Source of the DNA: an uncultured Sterolibacterium sp.
Lineage (GTDB): Bacteria > Pseudomonadota > Gammaproteobacteria > Burkholderiales > Rhodocyclaceae
Direction: 5' to 3'
Assembly: GCA_903904605.1 (NCBI GenBank)
Contig: CAIVDC010000076.1
Location: 26,472-90,471 of the forward strand
DNA length: 64,000 nucleotides
This document shows, in pieces, positions 16,131-25,306 of this stretch (position 1 is its first letter; each line of letters begins with the position of its first letter). Below the pieces are notes generated by a model. The model was not told where the DNA came from and did not search any database. It saw only the letters and a program-made list of their open reading frames with translations. The translations under genes were made by a program, and so were the position numbers.

Positions 16131-17294
16131 ATGAAATGCGCATTGGTGGGATCCCGATTCTTCGCCGCCTCGGTGTTCGAGGCCTTGCGCAAGGAAGAAG
16201 GGATCGAGTTCACAAGCATCGTCGCTCCGGCCACGGATGATCGGCTGGCGCTGGCCGCGAGGGCGGCGGGCGTGGCATTGCATGTGCTCGAAAATCCAAG
16301 AGTCGTGCCCGGCAACGCGGTTGCCGAAGGCACTGATCTCATCATTGCCGCGCACACGCACGCGAGGGTGAGCAACGAGGCGCTGGCGCGCTCACGCCTG
16401 GGCGGCATCGGCTATCACCCATCGCTACTGCCCAGACACCGCGGCATTGCCGCGGTCGAATGGACAATCATGGAAGGCGATCCGATCGCCGGCGGCTCGG
16501 TATATCACCTGGCCGACGGCTGGGACGCGGGCGCCATCGCCGCTCAGGATTGGTGCTTCGTCCTCAAGGGCGAAACGGCGCGCGAGTTGTGGGAGCGCGC
16601 TCTGGCGCCGATGGGGCTTGCCCTCCTGGCCAAGGTCGTCCATAGCGCCCGACTGCAGGGAAGCATCCCCGCCTACCCGCAAGATCCCCGCTTCGCAACC
16701 AAGGCCCCGATGATCCGCAAGTCGGTCGTGCTGACCGAGGAGGTGTCTGCGACCACCACCTCCCTCGTCGTCACCATCGTCGGCGCCGACCGTCCCGGCA
16801 TCGTCAACCTGCTGGCCGACCGGGCGCAGCGCTTCGGTGCCAACTGGGCGGCGAGCCGCATGACAAAGCTTGCCGGTGAATTTGCCGGCATGGTTCATTT
16901 CGAGGTGCCGCGCGAGAATGCCGATGCACTGGCAACTGCGCTGCGCGGCATGGAGTCCAGCGGTCTGCAAGTGGTCATCGCCCGAAGCGACGGCGCCGAG
17001 CTGCCCTCGTCGCTTCGCGCGGTCGAACTGGAATTGGTCGGAGAGGACAGGGTCGGGATCGTCAGCAGCCTGACCAAGATGCTGGCGGAGCGCGGCATCA
17101 GCATCGAAAGTATTCACACCGAAATCGTCCGCAGCGGCGGGGTCGGCAAGCAGACTTTCAAGATCGAAGCGCACTTGCTGGTCCCTGCGGCCTTGTCCGT
17201 CGATGCGTTGCGGCGAGAGCTGGGCAGCTTGGCCAGCGAGATGATGGTCGACATCTCTTTGGGAGAGCGGCAGATGCCCGGCCGTTCGAGTTGA
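16131..17294 (+). CDS. Formyltransferase-like domain fused to two ACT domains
   Basis: 387 residues. Residues 1-200 are a formyltransferase fold: MKCALVGSRFFAASVFEALR, GIGYHPSLLPRHRGIAAVEW and DGWDAGAIA. His96 and Asp132 match catalytic positions of Fmt and PurN, but the usual Asn two residues before the His is Gly94. Residues 205-290 (TSLVVTIVGADRPGIVNLLA) and 297-375 (VELELVGEDRVGIVSSLTKM) are tandem ACT domains of the GcvR (glycine cleavage repressor) kind. GcvR-like ACT pairs sense glycine or folate-linked metabolites, so a C1-metabolism sensor or regulated enzyme is inferred. No partner gene sits with it; the next gene is on the other strand. A good ribosome-binding site supports the start. 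Confidence 0.8.
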   Translation: MKCALVGSRFFAASVFEALRKEEGIEFTSIVAPATDDRLALAARAAGVALHVLENPRVVPGNAVAEGTDLIIAAHTHARVSNEALARSRLGGIGYHPSLLPRHRGIAAVEWTIMEGDPIAGGSVYHLADGWDAGAIAAQDWCFVLKGETARELWERALAPMGLALLAKVVHSARLQGSIPAYPQDPRFATKAPMIRKSVVLTEEVSATTTSLVVTIVGADRPGIVNLLADRAQRFGANWAASRMTKLAGEFAGMVHFEVPRENADALATALRGMESSGLQVVIARSDGAELPSSLRAVELELVGEDRVGIVSSLTKMLAERGISIESIHTEIVRSGGVGKQTFKIEAHLLVPAALSVDALRRELGSLASEMMVDISLGERQMPGRSS

Positions 17295-17372
17295 CCGTCG
17301 GCTCGAGTCAGATCGCCTGTCGGCCCCGCAGGCTGCCTTTAGCAGTCTGCCGGCTTTCCCTGAACCGGCGGC

Positions 17373-18377
17373 TTAAAGGGCAGGCGGCACGAAGTCCCGG
17401 GAGTACAGGCCGGCCTGGCGACCGCATTCCTGAACCAGCGCAAGAACGACGTCGATGGTGGCAGTCGGGACATCCGTCATGCGGCCCAGTTCCTGAACTG
17501 CGGTGACCAGCGCATCGATTTCCATCGACCGCCCGCGCTCAAGGTCTTGCAGCATCGACATCTTGTGCCCCACGACCGAACCCGCCGCTGCAAGACGGCG
17601 TTCGATCATCTCCTCCGGAATATCTATTCCCAGTGCCCCGGTGACGGCCCTGGCTTCGTGCATCATCGATTTGCATAGCGCTCTCAGTCGCGGCTCGGCG
17701 GTGATTCGGTCTAGGCTTGCATGGGTAAGCGCACTGATCGGATTGAAGCAAACGTTACCCCACAGCTTCAGCCAAACATTCCAGCGGATGGCATTTCGGA
17801 TGGGGGCATCGAAATTGGCCGCCGTCAAAGCTTGATTGAGCGCGACAACGCGTTGAGAGTGGCTCCCGTCCGGTTCACCGATGATGAATCGATTGAATTC
17901 ATGATGCTCGATGACCCCGGGTGCGATGACTTCACAAGCCGGATCGACGACACAGCCGATGGCGCGTTCCGGCCCGATCAGTTTCCATTGCCGTCCGCCC
18001 GGGTCGACCGATTCCAGGTGGCGGCCGTCGAAAGAGCCACCCGTCTTGTAGAAGTACCACCATGGAATGCCGTTCATCGCGGTCACCATCGCGGTATCTG
18101 GTCCAAGCAGCGGTTTGAACTGTGCCGCGCTTTCATGGGACTGGTGCGCTTTCAAGGCGCAAATCACGAATTCCTGGTGGCCGAAATCGGCCGGGTCATC
18201 GCTCGCGGCCGGTCGCGCCACCTTCTCCCGGCCGCCGATCAGCAGCTTCAATCCATTCCTTCGAATCGCTTCCAGATGCGCGCCCCTCGCCACGACACTG
18301 ACTTCATGTCCTGCCAGTGCCAGTTCGACTGCCAGATATCCGCCGATCGCGCCAGCGCCGAAAATGCAGATCTTCAT
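17373..18377 (-). CDS. 2-dehydropantoate 2-reductase (ApbA/PanE family)
   Basis: 334 residues. The N-terminal NADPH-binding motif is MKICIFGAGAIGGYLAVELA (GxGAxG), followed by VSVVARGAHLEAIRRNGLKL. The C-terminal ketopantoate reductase domain has the conserved Lys and Asn region RWNVWLKLWGNVCFNPISAL and a C-terminal helix bundle (GHKMSMLQDLERGRSMEIDA). The classical member makes pantoate for coenzyme A, but this longer form with a tryptophan-rich insert (NGIPWWYFYKTGG) belongs to a subfamily often encoded in catabolic clusters, so panE itself is not claimed. It sits 93 bases before the haloacid dehalogenase gene on the same strand, possibly an operon acting on organic acids. Confidence 0.85.
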   Translation of the reverse strand: MKICIFGAGAIGGYLAVELALAGHEVSVVARGAHLEAIRRNGLKLLIGGREKVARPAASDDPADFGHQEFVICALKAHQSHESAAQFKPLLGPDTAMVTAMNGIPWWYFYKTGGSFDGRHLESVDPGGRQWKLIGPERAIGCVVDPACEVIAPGVIEHHEFNRFIIGEPDGSHSQRVVALNQALTAANFDAPIRNAIRWNVWLKLWGNVCFNPISALTHASLDRITAEPRLRALCKSMMHEARAVTGALGIDIPEEMIERRLAAAGSVVGHKMSMLQDLERGRSMEIDALVTAVQELGRMTDVPTATIDVVLALVQECGRQAGLYSRDFVPPAL

Positions 18378-18470
18378 CTGATGGTGCTCCGCTTAGATGT
18401 TCACGATAGGATCGCTGCAACGATCGCGGCGCTACACGCCGTCACGGCCATTGCCGCCGGTCATTGCACA

Positions 18471-19187
18471 TCATGTTCCCGCCGAGCGGGCGAGAACTCC
18501 GGCAAGGTCGACAATGCTGGAAACCGAAATATCTACGGCGACGGTCGGGGCAGCTTCGCCTTTGCCGCGGCCAAACTCATCGGGACGCGCGACGAAAGCG
18601 GTCTGCAAGCCAGCCGCCGCTGCGGCAGAAAGATCCGAAGAGTGTGCCGCCACCATCATGGTCTGAGCCGGCTGCAAATCGAAAGCATCTGCCGCCGAAA
18701 GATAGACAGCCGGGTCTGGCTTGTAATTGCGCGCCAATTCAGCGCCCAGGATGGCATCCCAGGTGAAGCCATTGCGTCTGGCAAGATCGACCATCAGGGA
18801 AATATTTCCATTGGAGCACGGAGCCAGCAAATATCTTGTTCGTAGCGCATTCAGGCCAGGACCGACATCCGGCCAGGCATCCAGCCTGTGCCAGGCCAGA
18901 TTCAAGAGGCATCGGCTTGCTTCGTCCACATGATCCATTCTGTATTCGGACAGAATGGCGTCGAGGTTGCGCCGGTGAAGGCGATCGAGTTTCGAAAAAG
19001 CGATACGCCCCGACCTGATTTCATTCATCGCCGGCTGATACAGATTGCGCCAAGCATCTGCAAACTCGAACCAATCGATCGAAATGCCAAAGGGCGCCAG
19101 CACTGCTTTCGACTCCCTGGCGATCGAAGTGCGCCAATCGACCAAGGTGCCAAAAACATCGAATACAAGAGCCTTGACCTGATGCAT
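18471..19187 (-). CDS. Haloacid dehalogenase type II (HAD superfamily)
   Basis: 238 residues from the Met at 19187. HAD motif I is ALVFDVFGTLVDWR with the nucleophile Asp in DVFGT; the Arg after it (DWRTSI) is the halide-pocket residue of L-2-haloacid dehalogenases. Motif II is LAPCSNGN, the Lys is in ARNYKPDPAVY, and motif IV is reduced to MMVAAHSSDLSAAAAAGLQT, with the His-Ser-Asp of this family. It would convert L-2-haloacids to hydroxyacids, but many family members act on other substrates. It is probably co-transcribed with the reductase downstream. Confidence 0.86.
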   Translation of the reverse strand: MHQVKALVFDVFGTLVDWRTSIARESKAVLAPFGISIDWFEFADAWRNLYQPAMNEIRSGRIAFSKLDRLHRRNLDAILSEYRMDHVDEASRCLLNLAWHRLDAWPDVGPGLNALRTRYLLAPCSNGNISLMVDLARRNGFTWDAILGAELARNYKPDPAVYLSAADAFDLQPAQTMMVAAHSSDLSAAAAAGLQTAFVARPDEFGRGKGEAAPTVAVDISVSSIVDLAGVLARSAGT

Positions 19188-19337
19188 GGAAAATCCCGAA
19201 AGTGATTCAGCGCGATTGGCCAGGAAGCATCTTAACAAATCGGAACAGATCGCCCGCGAACAAGGCTGGGGCCAGGTCGCCCTTGCTCATGGCTTGGCGA
19301 TCACGGTTTCGGCCGGATCAGGCCTTGCAAGCAGTCT

Positions 19338-20594
19338 TCAGATCTCGACCGTGATCCGCGTACCTGATCCTGAGACGGAAGTCAGATTCAATTTGCCGCC
19401 GATTGACTCAGCCCGCTCGCGCATCGAAAGCAATCCCAATCCACCCAGGTTCCCGCCGCTAATGAAATTGCTCACGTCGAATCCTGAGCCGTCATCGGAG
19501 ATCACGAACAAGATGTGATCGTCCCTGCTGTTGAGTTCGATCGTGACGGTTTCGGCGCCGGCATGTTTGGCGCAATTTGCCAGTGCCTCCTGGGCGATGC
19601 GGTAAAGCGCTATCTCAGCCTCGGCTGGCAGGCGGATGCCCCGATCGCTTCCCGTTATCTCCACGACGATTCCCGTTTGGCTGTAGTATTTCGGCGCATA
19701 GTCCTCCAGCGCGGGGAAGACCCCGCCATACTCCAGTACCGCGGGATGCAGGTCGTGGCTGATTTCCCGGGCATTCAACATGGCGTCCTTGAGCAACTCC
19801 CGGGTAACGGACAGCCGGTCCCTTATGCCGGCGTCAGACTCGCCGGGCAGCTGACTTTCGATGAGGCCGAGGCCGAGGCCGATAGCGGTCAAGCTCGATG
19901 ACACCCGGTCGTGCAGCTCTCTCGCCAATCGGCGCCGTTCCGTCTCCTGGGCGTCCGCATAGCGTCGGGTCATTGCCTGAAGGCGGGTCGCGAAGTCCGA
20001 AGCCAACGACTCGGCGATCTTCCGGTCGTGCACCTCCTTCTCCAGTTGCTCTTTCGCCTCGAGTTCCTTGATGCGGTCGAGGCCGCTGTCGGCCAGCATG
20101 GCTGCAAGTTGTGCATATAGGCGCGTTACGGACTCGATCCGTTCCTTGGGCAGGACCGGAACTCGGGAGACGGAGTCCAGGTAGCTCGCTTCGTCGAAGC
20201 CGAACTGACGGGCCTGCCGGCGAAATGCCTCCAAGTCGGGCGGCTCGGTGAGGAGTTGGCCGGTAAAAACGTTTGCCACGTGCTCACCCGCCACTATGAT
20301 CGGGGCCGCCGCATCGACCAGACCGTTAGGGCATGCGTAAACTGCAAAATGCGCTCCTTGCATCATGCTCGCCGCAAGGGAAGTATCGCTTTCCACACAC
20401 CGGCTACAGGTTTCCGCATTGGCTCGATGGAAGCCGGCACAGACGTCCTGCCATCCAGCATGGACGATGACGGTTCCGTCGACGTCTATAACTGCGTTGG
20501 CTATACCGAACGCTTCGCTGAAGCTCTCCATGAGCGCTTGAAGCCTCAGGACGTCAATGAGATCAGCATACCTGATGCGACTGACGATGCTCAT
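19338..20594 (-). CDS. Soluble histidine kinase with PocR ligand-binding domain
   Basis: 418 residues without transmembrane segments. The PocR sensory domain covers about residues 8-170, with Cys52, Cys63, Cys66 (ETCSRCVESD) and Cys88 (YACPNGLVD) as likely metal or ligand positions. A coiled-coil (about 170-215) links to a HisKA_3 dimerisation domain whose phosphoacceptor is His228 in ARELHDRVSSSLTAIG. The HATPase domain has ALANCAKHAG, SDDGSGFD and GGLGLLSMRERAESIGGKL. This is the NarQ/DegS class of kinase. No response regulator is encoded nearby, so the output is unknown. The receptor gene at 21337 is divergent. Confidence 0.9.
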   Translation of the reverse strand: MSIVSRIRYADLIDVLRLQALMESFSEAFGIANAVIDVDGTVIVHAGWQDVCAGFHRANAETCSRCVESDTSLAASMMQGAHFAVYACPNGLVDAAAPIIVAGEHVANVFTGQLLTEPPDLEAFRRQARQFGFDEASYLDSVSRVPVLPKERIESVTRLYAQLAAMLADSGLDRIKELEAKEQLEKEVHDRKIAESLASDFATRLQAMTRRYADAQETERRRLARELHDRVSSSLTAIGLGLGLIESQLPGESDAGIRDRLSVTRELLKDAMLNAREISHDLHPAVLEYGGVFPALEDYAPKYYSQTGIVVEITGSDRGIRLPAEAEIALYRIAQEALANCAKHAGAETVTIELNSRDDHILFVISDDGSGFDVSNFISGGNLGGLGLLSMRERAESIGGKLNLTSVSGSGTRITVEI

Positions 20595-21336
20595 GGATAC
20601 CTTATCACGCTGCCTGCCCGGACAGCGATATGCACGTTGTCGAGTTGAGATGCCGCCGACTTACCGGATCCATCACGAGCCAGGCAGCGGCCGCCTGCCA
20701 TTCTGTAGGGACTACGCCCAGTCGGCAATTACTATAGCATATTCTGATGGCCATAGAGCTTTCCGCCGAGGGCGCGGTTATCCGTTGGCAGTGCCCGGCC
20801 AACGGCCCTGGCCGGCAGGGGCATCATCGGCGGGTTGGAGGCCTCGCAGGTGTGGCCAGAGAGGCCGCCGCACTGCCTGGCCGACCGCCCGGCGTCACGA
20901 CGTCGACGGTGTCGGCGGTATCGGAGACTACGTAGTTTCCGCAATTGGCTGCGGAACTTACGGATTAACAAGATGCTTCCAGCCTGAGATCATTTCTCTG
21001 GCTGGAAGGAAATCTCCAGTCGAAATGCCCGCGATTCAGAACGCAGGACCACGGGCCGGTCATGCCGCCGTCGATGGCCGAATGCTCGTAGGTTTTTGGA
21101 AAGATGCGTTCCAGGACGATCCTATCCGGAATTGATGTGCCCGTGTTTGCCGGACTGGCTTGTTCAGAGGGGCGCGGCCTGTCGATCAATCTGAACCGTT
21201 CGCGCTGCGTGTCGGTCAGGCGACTGAGGCCGGGCGGATGCGTGGCGGCAATGCGGTGTCTGGCAGCCCGCAGCACTGCCGGGTATGTAACAATAAGGCG
21301 CACCGCCGCTGTCTTGAAGCCAAGGGAAACCCCGTC
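20595..21336. other. Long divergent intergenic region
   Basis: 742 bases between the PocR kinase and the chemoreceptor. Several open frames exist on both strands, but none has a recognisable domain, a good ribosome-binding site, or coding-like composition. AT-richer sequence around 20727-20750 (ACTATAGCATATTCTGATGG) is a candidate promoter area. No tRNA, riboswitch or repeat was recognised. Confidence 0.35.
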
Positions 21337-23025
21337 ATGAGCATCCGAACTCGAATCCTGATCATCATCAGCCTGGCGATGGTCTCCCTGGCCGCGATCG
21401 TCGTCTTCAACGCCCTGCAGGTCCGCGCGAACCTGATGGCGGAAAAGAAACTCCAGACACGCCATCTTGTGGAAACGGCCTATGGCGTTCTAGACTTCTG
21501 GTACGCAAAGCAAATGACCGGAGCAATCGACGAGGAAACCGCCAAGCGTGAAGCCGCCGCCGCGATCAAGACGATGCGCTATGCGGGCAAGGAGTATTTC
21601 TTCATCACCGACTTCACGACGCCGGTACCGAAAATGGTCATGCACCCGACCGTGCCGACCCTGGATGGCAAGGTGTTGGATTCCGAGAAGTTCAACTGCG
21701 CGACCTCGATGCAAGCGGGCGAGGATGGCCCTGTCGTCTCCACGGACGGCAAGAAGAACTTCTTCGTTGCCTTTAATGAGGTCGCCAACAAGGCGGGTTC
21801 AGGCTATGTCACCTACGACTGGCCCAAGCCTGTCGCCGGTGGTGGAGCGACGAAGGAACTTTACCCCAAGATGTCTTACGTGAAGAAATTCGATAGCTGG
21901 AACTGGCTAATAGGAGCCGGTATTTACATCGACGACGTGAGCGACGTGGTGGTTGCCAGGCTTGTGCGGGATACTGCCATCGCCGGCGGCATCGCGATCC
22001 TTCTGCTGGTGCTCTCCATCTGGCAAACAAGATGCATCGTGCGGCCATTGGCGGCGGCGGAAGCGGCCTCCAGAGCCGCAGTGGGCGGCAACGACTTCAC
22101 GCACTCCGTCCCCGTTTCAGGCGACGACGAGGTGGGGCGGGTATCCGCTGCCTTCAACGAAATCATGGCCAAGTTGCAGGCCATCATCAACGAAATCCGC
22201 CGCTCGGCCGACGCCATCGCCGGAGCGGCGGGCGGTATTGCCAAGTCGGCCGGGGAGATCGTTGGCAACACCGAACAGCAATCCACAGCGGCGAGCGCGA
22301 CGGCCGCGGCCATCGAACAGATTTCGGCCTCGCTTTCCGAAACAACGGCCAACGCGGCCGAATCCGAGAAGTCGGCCGAAAGCGCAGCCGAGGATGCCGG
22401 GCGGGCCTTGGTGGTCACGCGCGACAACGTCTTGGGCATGGAAGGCGTGGCGTCGGCCAGCCGTACCGCGACCGAAGAGGTGCGCAAGCTATCGGAAAAC
22501 TCCAGCAAGATCAGCGGCATCGTCGGCGTCATCAAGGAAATCGCCGACCAGACCAACCTCCTCGCGCTCAATGCCGCCATCGAGGCGGCACGGGCCGGAG
22601 AGCAGGGCCGGGGATTTGCCGTCGTCGCGGACGAAGTGCGCAAGCTGGCCGAAAGGACGGCGAATTCCACCCAGGAGATTGGCAAGCTGATCGATCTCAT
22701 TCAGGCACAGATTCAACAGGCCGTCGGCGCGATGGAGACGGTGGATCATCAGGCCGGAGCGGGCGCTGAATCGGCGCGGAAGACCGAGGCAGAACTCGAA
22801 CACATTGCGGCGAACAGCGAACACGCGGGCGAACGGGCCCGCGGGATCGCTCACAGCGTGCGCGAGCAGGATTCCGCCGTGCAGGAAATTGCCCGTCAGG
22901 TGGAGGCAATTGCGCGCATGACCGAGAAGGCGACGGTGTCGGCCAACCACAACAACGTGACTGCAGAAGAACTCCTGGGGCTTGCCGCCGCATTGCGCAC
23001 GGCCGTCGCCCAGTACAAGGTCTGA
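21337..23025 (+). CDS. Methyl-accepting chemotaxis protein with single Cache domain
   Basis: 562 residues from the ATG at 21337 (ribosome-binding site AAGGGAAA). Transmembrane segment 1 is [21 protein letters not shown] periplasmic sCache_2 domain (about 30-190) contains [24 protein letters not shown] and [19 protein letters not shown], typical of sensors for small organic acids. Transmembrane segment 2 ([18 protein letters not shown]) is followed by HAMP and the signalling domain with the hairpin tip [20 protein letters not shown]. There are no CheA or CheW genes here. A long upstream extension of the frame has no signal and is rejected. Confidence 0.93.
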   Translation: MSIRTRILIIISLAMVSLAAIVVFNALQVRANLMAEKKLQTRHLVETAYGVLDFWYAKQMTGAIDEETAKREAAAAIKTMRYAGKEYFFITDFTTPVPKMVMHPTVPTLDGKVLDSEKFNCATSMQAGEDGPVVSTDGKKNFFVAFNEVANKAGSGYVTYDWPKPVAGGGATKELYPKMSYVKKFDSWNWLIGAGIYIDDVSDVVVARLVRDTAIAGGIAILLLVLSIWQTRCIVRPLAAAEAASRAAVGGNDFTHSVPVSGDDEVGRVSAAFNEIMAKLQAIINEIRRSADAIAGAAGGIAKSAGEIVGNTEQQSTAASATAAAIEQISASLSETTANAAESEKSAESAAEDAGRALVVTRDNVLGMEGVASASRTATEEVRKLSENSSKISGIVGVIKEIADQTNLLALNAAIEAARAGEQGRGFAVVADEVRKLAERTANSTQEIGKLIDLIQAQIQQAVGAMETVDHQAGAGAESARKTEAELEHIAANSEHAGERARGIAHSVREQDSAVQEIARQVEAIARMTEKATVSANHNNVTAEELLGLAAALRTAVAQYKV

Positions 23026-23444
23026 CCCGAAAGCAGAGGCACAGGCGCTTCAGTCCCGGCTTGGCCGACGATGGGCTCACCGAGAGCGACCCTCGAATAT
23101 GGCCGGCTGCTGAAGGATCGGGGTCGATCGGAGCGATCCGTCGGTGCGCGATTCCGGCGTAGTGTCGGAAAGACGGCGAACCGGCCATCGAATTTTGATG
23201 GCCACGCCGGCCGCTGTAATATTCGAACTCAAGTTGAAAGCAAGCGGCTGCCGGCAAGCCGCAGCGACCGACGGATTACGAATTTTCTCCGCAACCATCA
23301 CCGCCCGACAGCTGACGGCCATACACCAACAATGCCCATTTCCAGCGAGGCCGCCTGGCACCCCGAGCGCCGACATGACGGGCGGTTGCATCTTCGCCGT
23401 CGCCGTCGCCGGCAGGCGTGAAGTCCCGCACCGCCGACTCGTCC
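23026..23444. other. Gap between the chemoreceptor and MFS genes
   Basis: 419 bases with no recognised gene. Around 23113-23140 is an imperfect inverted repeat (GGATCG ... CGATCC), not followed by a T-run, so it is not a good terminator. Nothing else stands out. Confidence 0.3.
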
Positions 23445-24626
23445 ATGCGTGATTCCCGCCCGCCCGTTCCCCGCGCCATCTGGGCGCTCGGCTTCGTCAG
23501 CCTGTTGATGGATGTGTCCTCGGAACTCATCCACAGTCTGCTGCCGGTATTCATGTTCACGGCGCTGGGCGTTTCCGTCTTCGCCATCGGCTTGATCGAG
23601 GGAACGGCGGAAGCGACGGCGCTTATTGTCAAGGTCTTCTCCGGAGTGCTGTCCGACTGGTGGGGCAGGCGCAAGCCATTGGCGGTTCTCGGTTATGGCC
23701 TGGGGGCACTGTCCAAGCCCTTGTTCGCAATCTCCAGCGGGGCCGGGTTGATCGTTGCTGCCCGGCTGATCGACCGCGTCGGCAAAGGCCTTCGCGGCGC
23801 GCCGCGCGATGCGCTGGTGGCCGACCTCACCCCCGCTGAAATACGTGGCGCGGCCTTCGGTCTGCGCCAGTCGCTCGATACCGTCGGTGCCTTCCTCGGA
23901 CCCCTGCTCGCGATGGGTCTTATGTTGCTGTGGGCCGACGATTTCCGCTCGGTGTTCTGGGTAGCGGCGATTCCCGCATTCCTCGCCGTCGCACTGCTGT
24001 TGTTCGGCGTTCAGGAACCGCAGCGTCACCGGAACGGCAAGCGCGTCAATCCGATAACGCGCGCGAACCTGCGACGGCTGCCGGTCGCCTATTGGCGCGT
24101 CGTGGCAATCGGCGCGATCTTCGCACTGGCACGCTTCTCCGAAGCCTTCCTGGTATTGCGTGCGCAGCAAGGCGGACTGCCGCTGGCCTTGACGCCACTG
24201 GTGCTGATCGCCATGAACGTGATCTACGCGGCCGCAGCCTATCCCTTCGGCAAGGTGGCGGACGCGATGCGCCACGAAATGCTGCTGGCGGCCGGTCTGG
24301 CCGTTCTGATCGCGAGCGACGCGGCACTCGCGGACGGCGCGGTCTGGAGTGTCTGGGCCGGCATCACGCTCTGGGGCCTGCATCTGGCCATGACCCAGGG
24401 CTTGCTCGCGGCCATGATTGCCGATACCGCCCCGGCCGATCTACTCGGAACGGCTTACGGCTTCTTCAATCTGGCCAGCGGGATCGCCATGCTTCTTGCC
24501 AGCGCCTTGGCCGGGTTGCTGTGGGACCGTTTCGGCGCGTCGTCTACTTTCGTCGCCGGAGGAGCATTCTGTTTGGCGGCGCTCGGCGTCATTGCCTGGC
24601 GTGGTGCGCGGCAGGGTGCGGGATAA
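23445..24626 (+). CDS. Major facilitator superfamily transporter
   Basis: 393 residues, about 12 hydrophobic segments. The opening MRDSRPPVPRAIWALGFVSL with LLMDVSSELIHSLLPVFM is typical of a widespread MFS_1 subgroup. The MFS loop 2-3 motif is DWWGRRKPLAVLGYG and there is a conserved DRVGKGLRGAPRDALVAD segment. The substrate cannot be told from sequence. A GTG at 23418 would add nine residues; neither start has a good ribosome-binding site, and the ATG is preferred. The gene is convergent with the flavin-binding protein at 24693. Confidence 0.87.
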   Translation: MRDSRPPVPRAIWALGFVSLLMDVSSELIHSLLPVFMFTALGVSVFAIGLIEGTAEATALIVKVFSGVLSDWWGRRKPLAVLGYGLGALSKPLFAISSGAGLIVAARLIDRVGKGLRGAPRDALVADLTPAEIRGAAFGLRQSLDTVGAFLGPLLAMGLMLLWADDFRSVFWVAAIPAFLAVALLLFGVQEPQRHRNGKRVNPITRANLRRLPVAYWRVVAIGAIFALARFSEAFLVLRAQQGGLPLALTPLVLIAMNVIYAAAAYPFGKVADAMRHEMLLAAGLAVLIASDAALADGAVWSVWAGITLWGLHLAMTQGLLAAMIADTAPADLLGTAYGFFNLASGIAMLLASALAGLLWDRFGASSTFVAGGAFCLAALGVIAWRGARQGAG

Positions 24627-24692
24627 GGGAGGGGTCCGTCGGGCGAGTCCGGCTCCCGCCAAGGCAGATAGTCCATGGTTGCCCCGGTCTGA

Positions 24693-25091
24693 TCAGCCGA
24701 TCTTCTTCCCCGCAGTGGGACCGGGTTTGAGTGAGTGGATCTCGGTGACGTGGAGGAGTGCGACCGCCTTCGGAGCCCGCATCCCGTTCTTGAGCGAAAG
24801 CTCCTTCGCCTGCTCGTAGGCGTCTCCCTCGCTCCGGAGTTCGGCATCGCAGAGGAAGCGGTAGCCGTCGGGGACTTCGCGATCGACCAGGGCGACCGAG
24901 ACCTTCGACCCGTTCAGTATGTTCTCGAAGGTCGCCCCGCCGGTCCCTTCGTTGAAGATGAGCGTCTCATCGTCGAGCACCCGCGTCGACCGTTTCGGTG
25001 CCACGTTCGGGATGCCGTCCTTATTGACCGTACCGATAAAGCACTGCTGTCCGGCGATCATGGCCTTCATTTCTTGCGTCAGCGTAGACAT
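24693..25091 (-). CDS. Pyridoxamine 5'-phosphate oxidase-like FMN-binding protein
   Basis: 132 residues from the ATG at 25091, preceded by GGAGATAGTC. The split-barrel fold is indicated by MIAGQQCFIGTVNKDGIPNV, APKRSTRVLDDETLIFNEG, and NILNGSKVSVALVDREVPDG, the usual FMN-binding strands. It is much shorter than true PdxH, so vitamin B6 oxidase activity is not claimed. It is probably a small flavin or heme-linked reductase. It lies 215 bases downstream of pfkA on the same strand. Confidence 0.83.
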   Translation of the reverse strand: MSTLTQEMKAMIAGQQCFIGTVNKDGIPNVAPKRSTRVLDDETLIFNEGTGGATFENILNGSKVSVALVDREVPDGYRFLCDAELRSEGDAYEQAKELSLKNGMRAPKAVALLHVTEIHSLKPGPTAGKKIG

Positions 25092-25173
25092 GACTATCTC
25101 CTTATCTCTTAAGAAATCCCATCGCCCTTCATCGGTGCGACTGAGGTCCGATGATGGCCGCCACGACCGGCTG

Positions 25174-25195
25174 TTCGCGCCCTCCCGGGCGCGAA
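25174..25195. other. Perfect 9-bp hairpin between pfkA and the flavoprotein gene
   Basis: TTCGCGCCC, a 4-base loop and GGGCGCGAA form a perfect GC-rich stem. No T-run follows on the minus strand in the direction of transcription, so it may be an attenuator, an RNA-stabilising end of the pfkA message or a weak terminator. Confidence 0.4.
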
Positions 25196-25306
25196 AAGGC
25201 GCTTTCAATACTACAATCAAGCCCGACATTGCGCTAGTTGTCGGTCATCGGTGAATCGATGGGGCAATTCGCGGGCCTTTTACGCCGCTCGTCGGCAATG
25301 AGGCCC

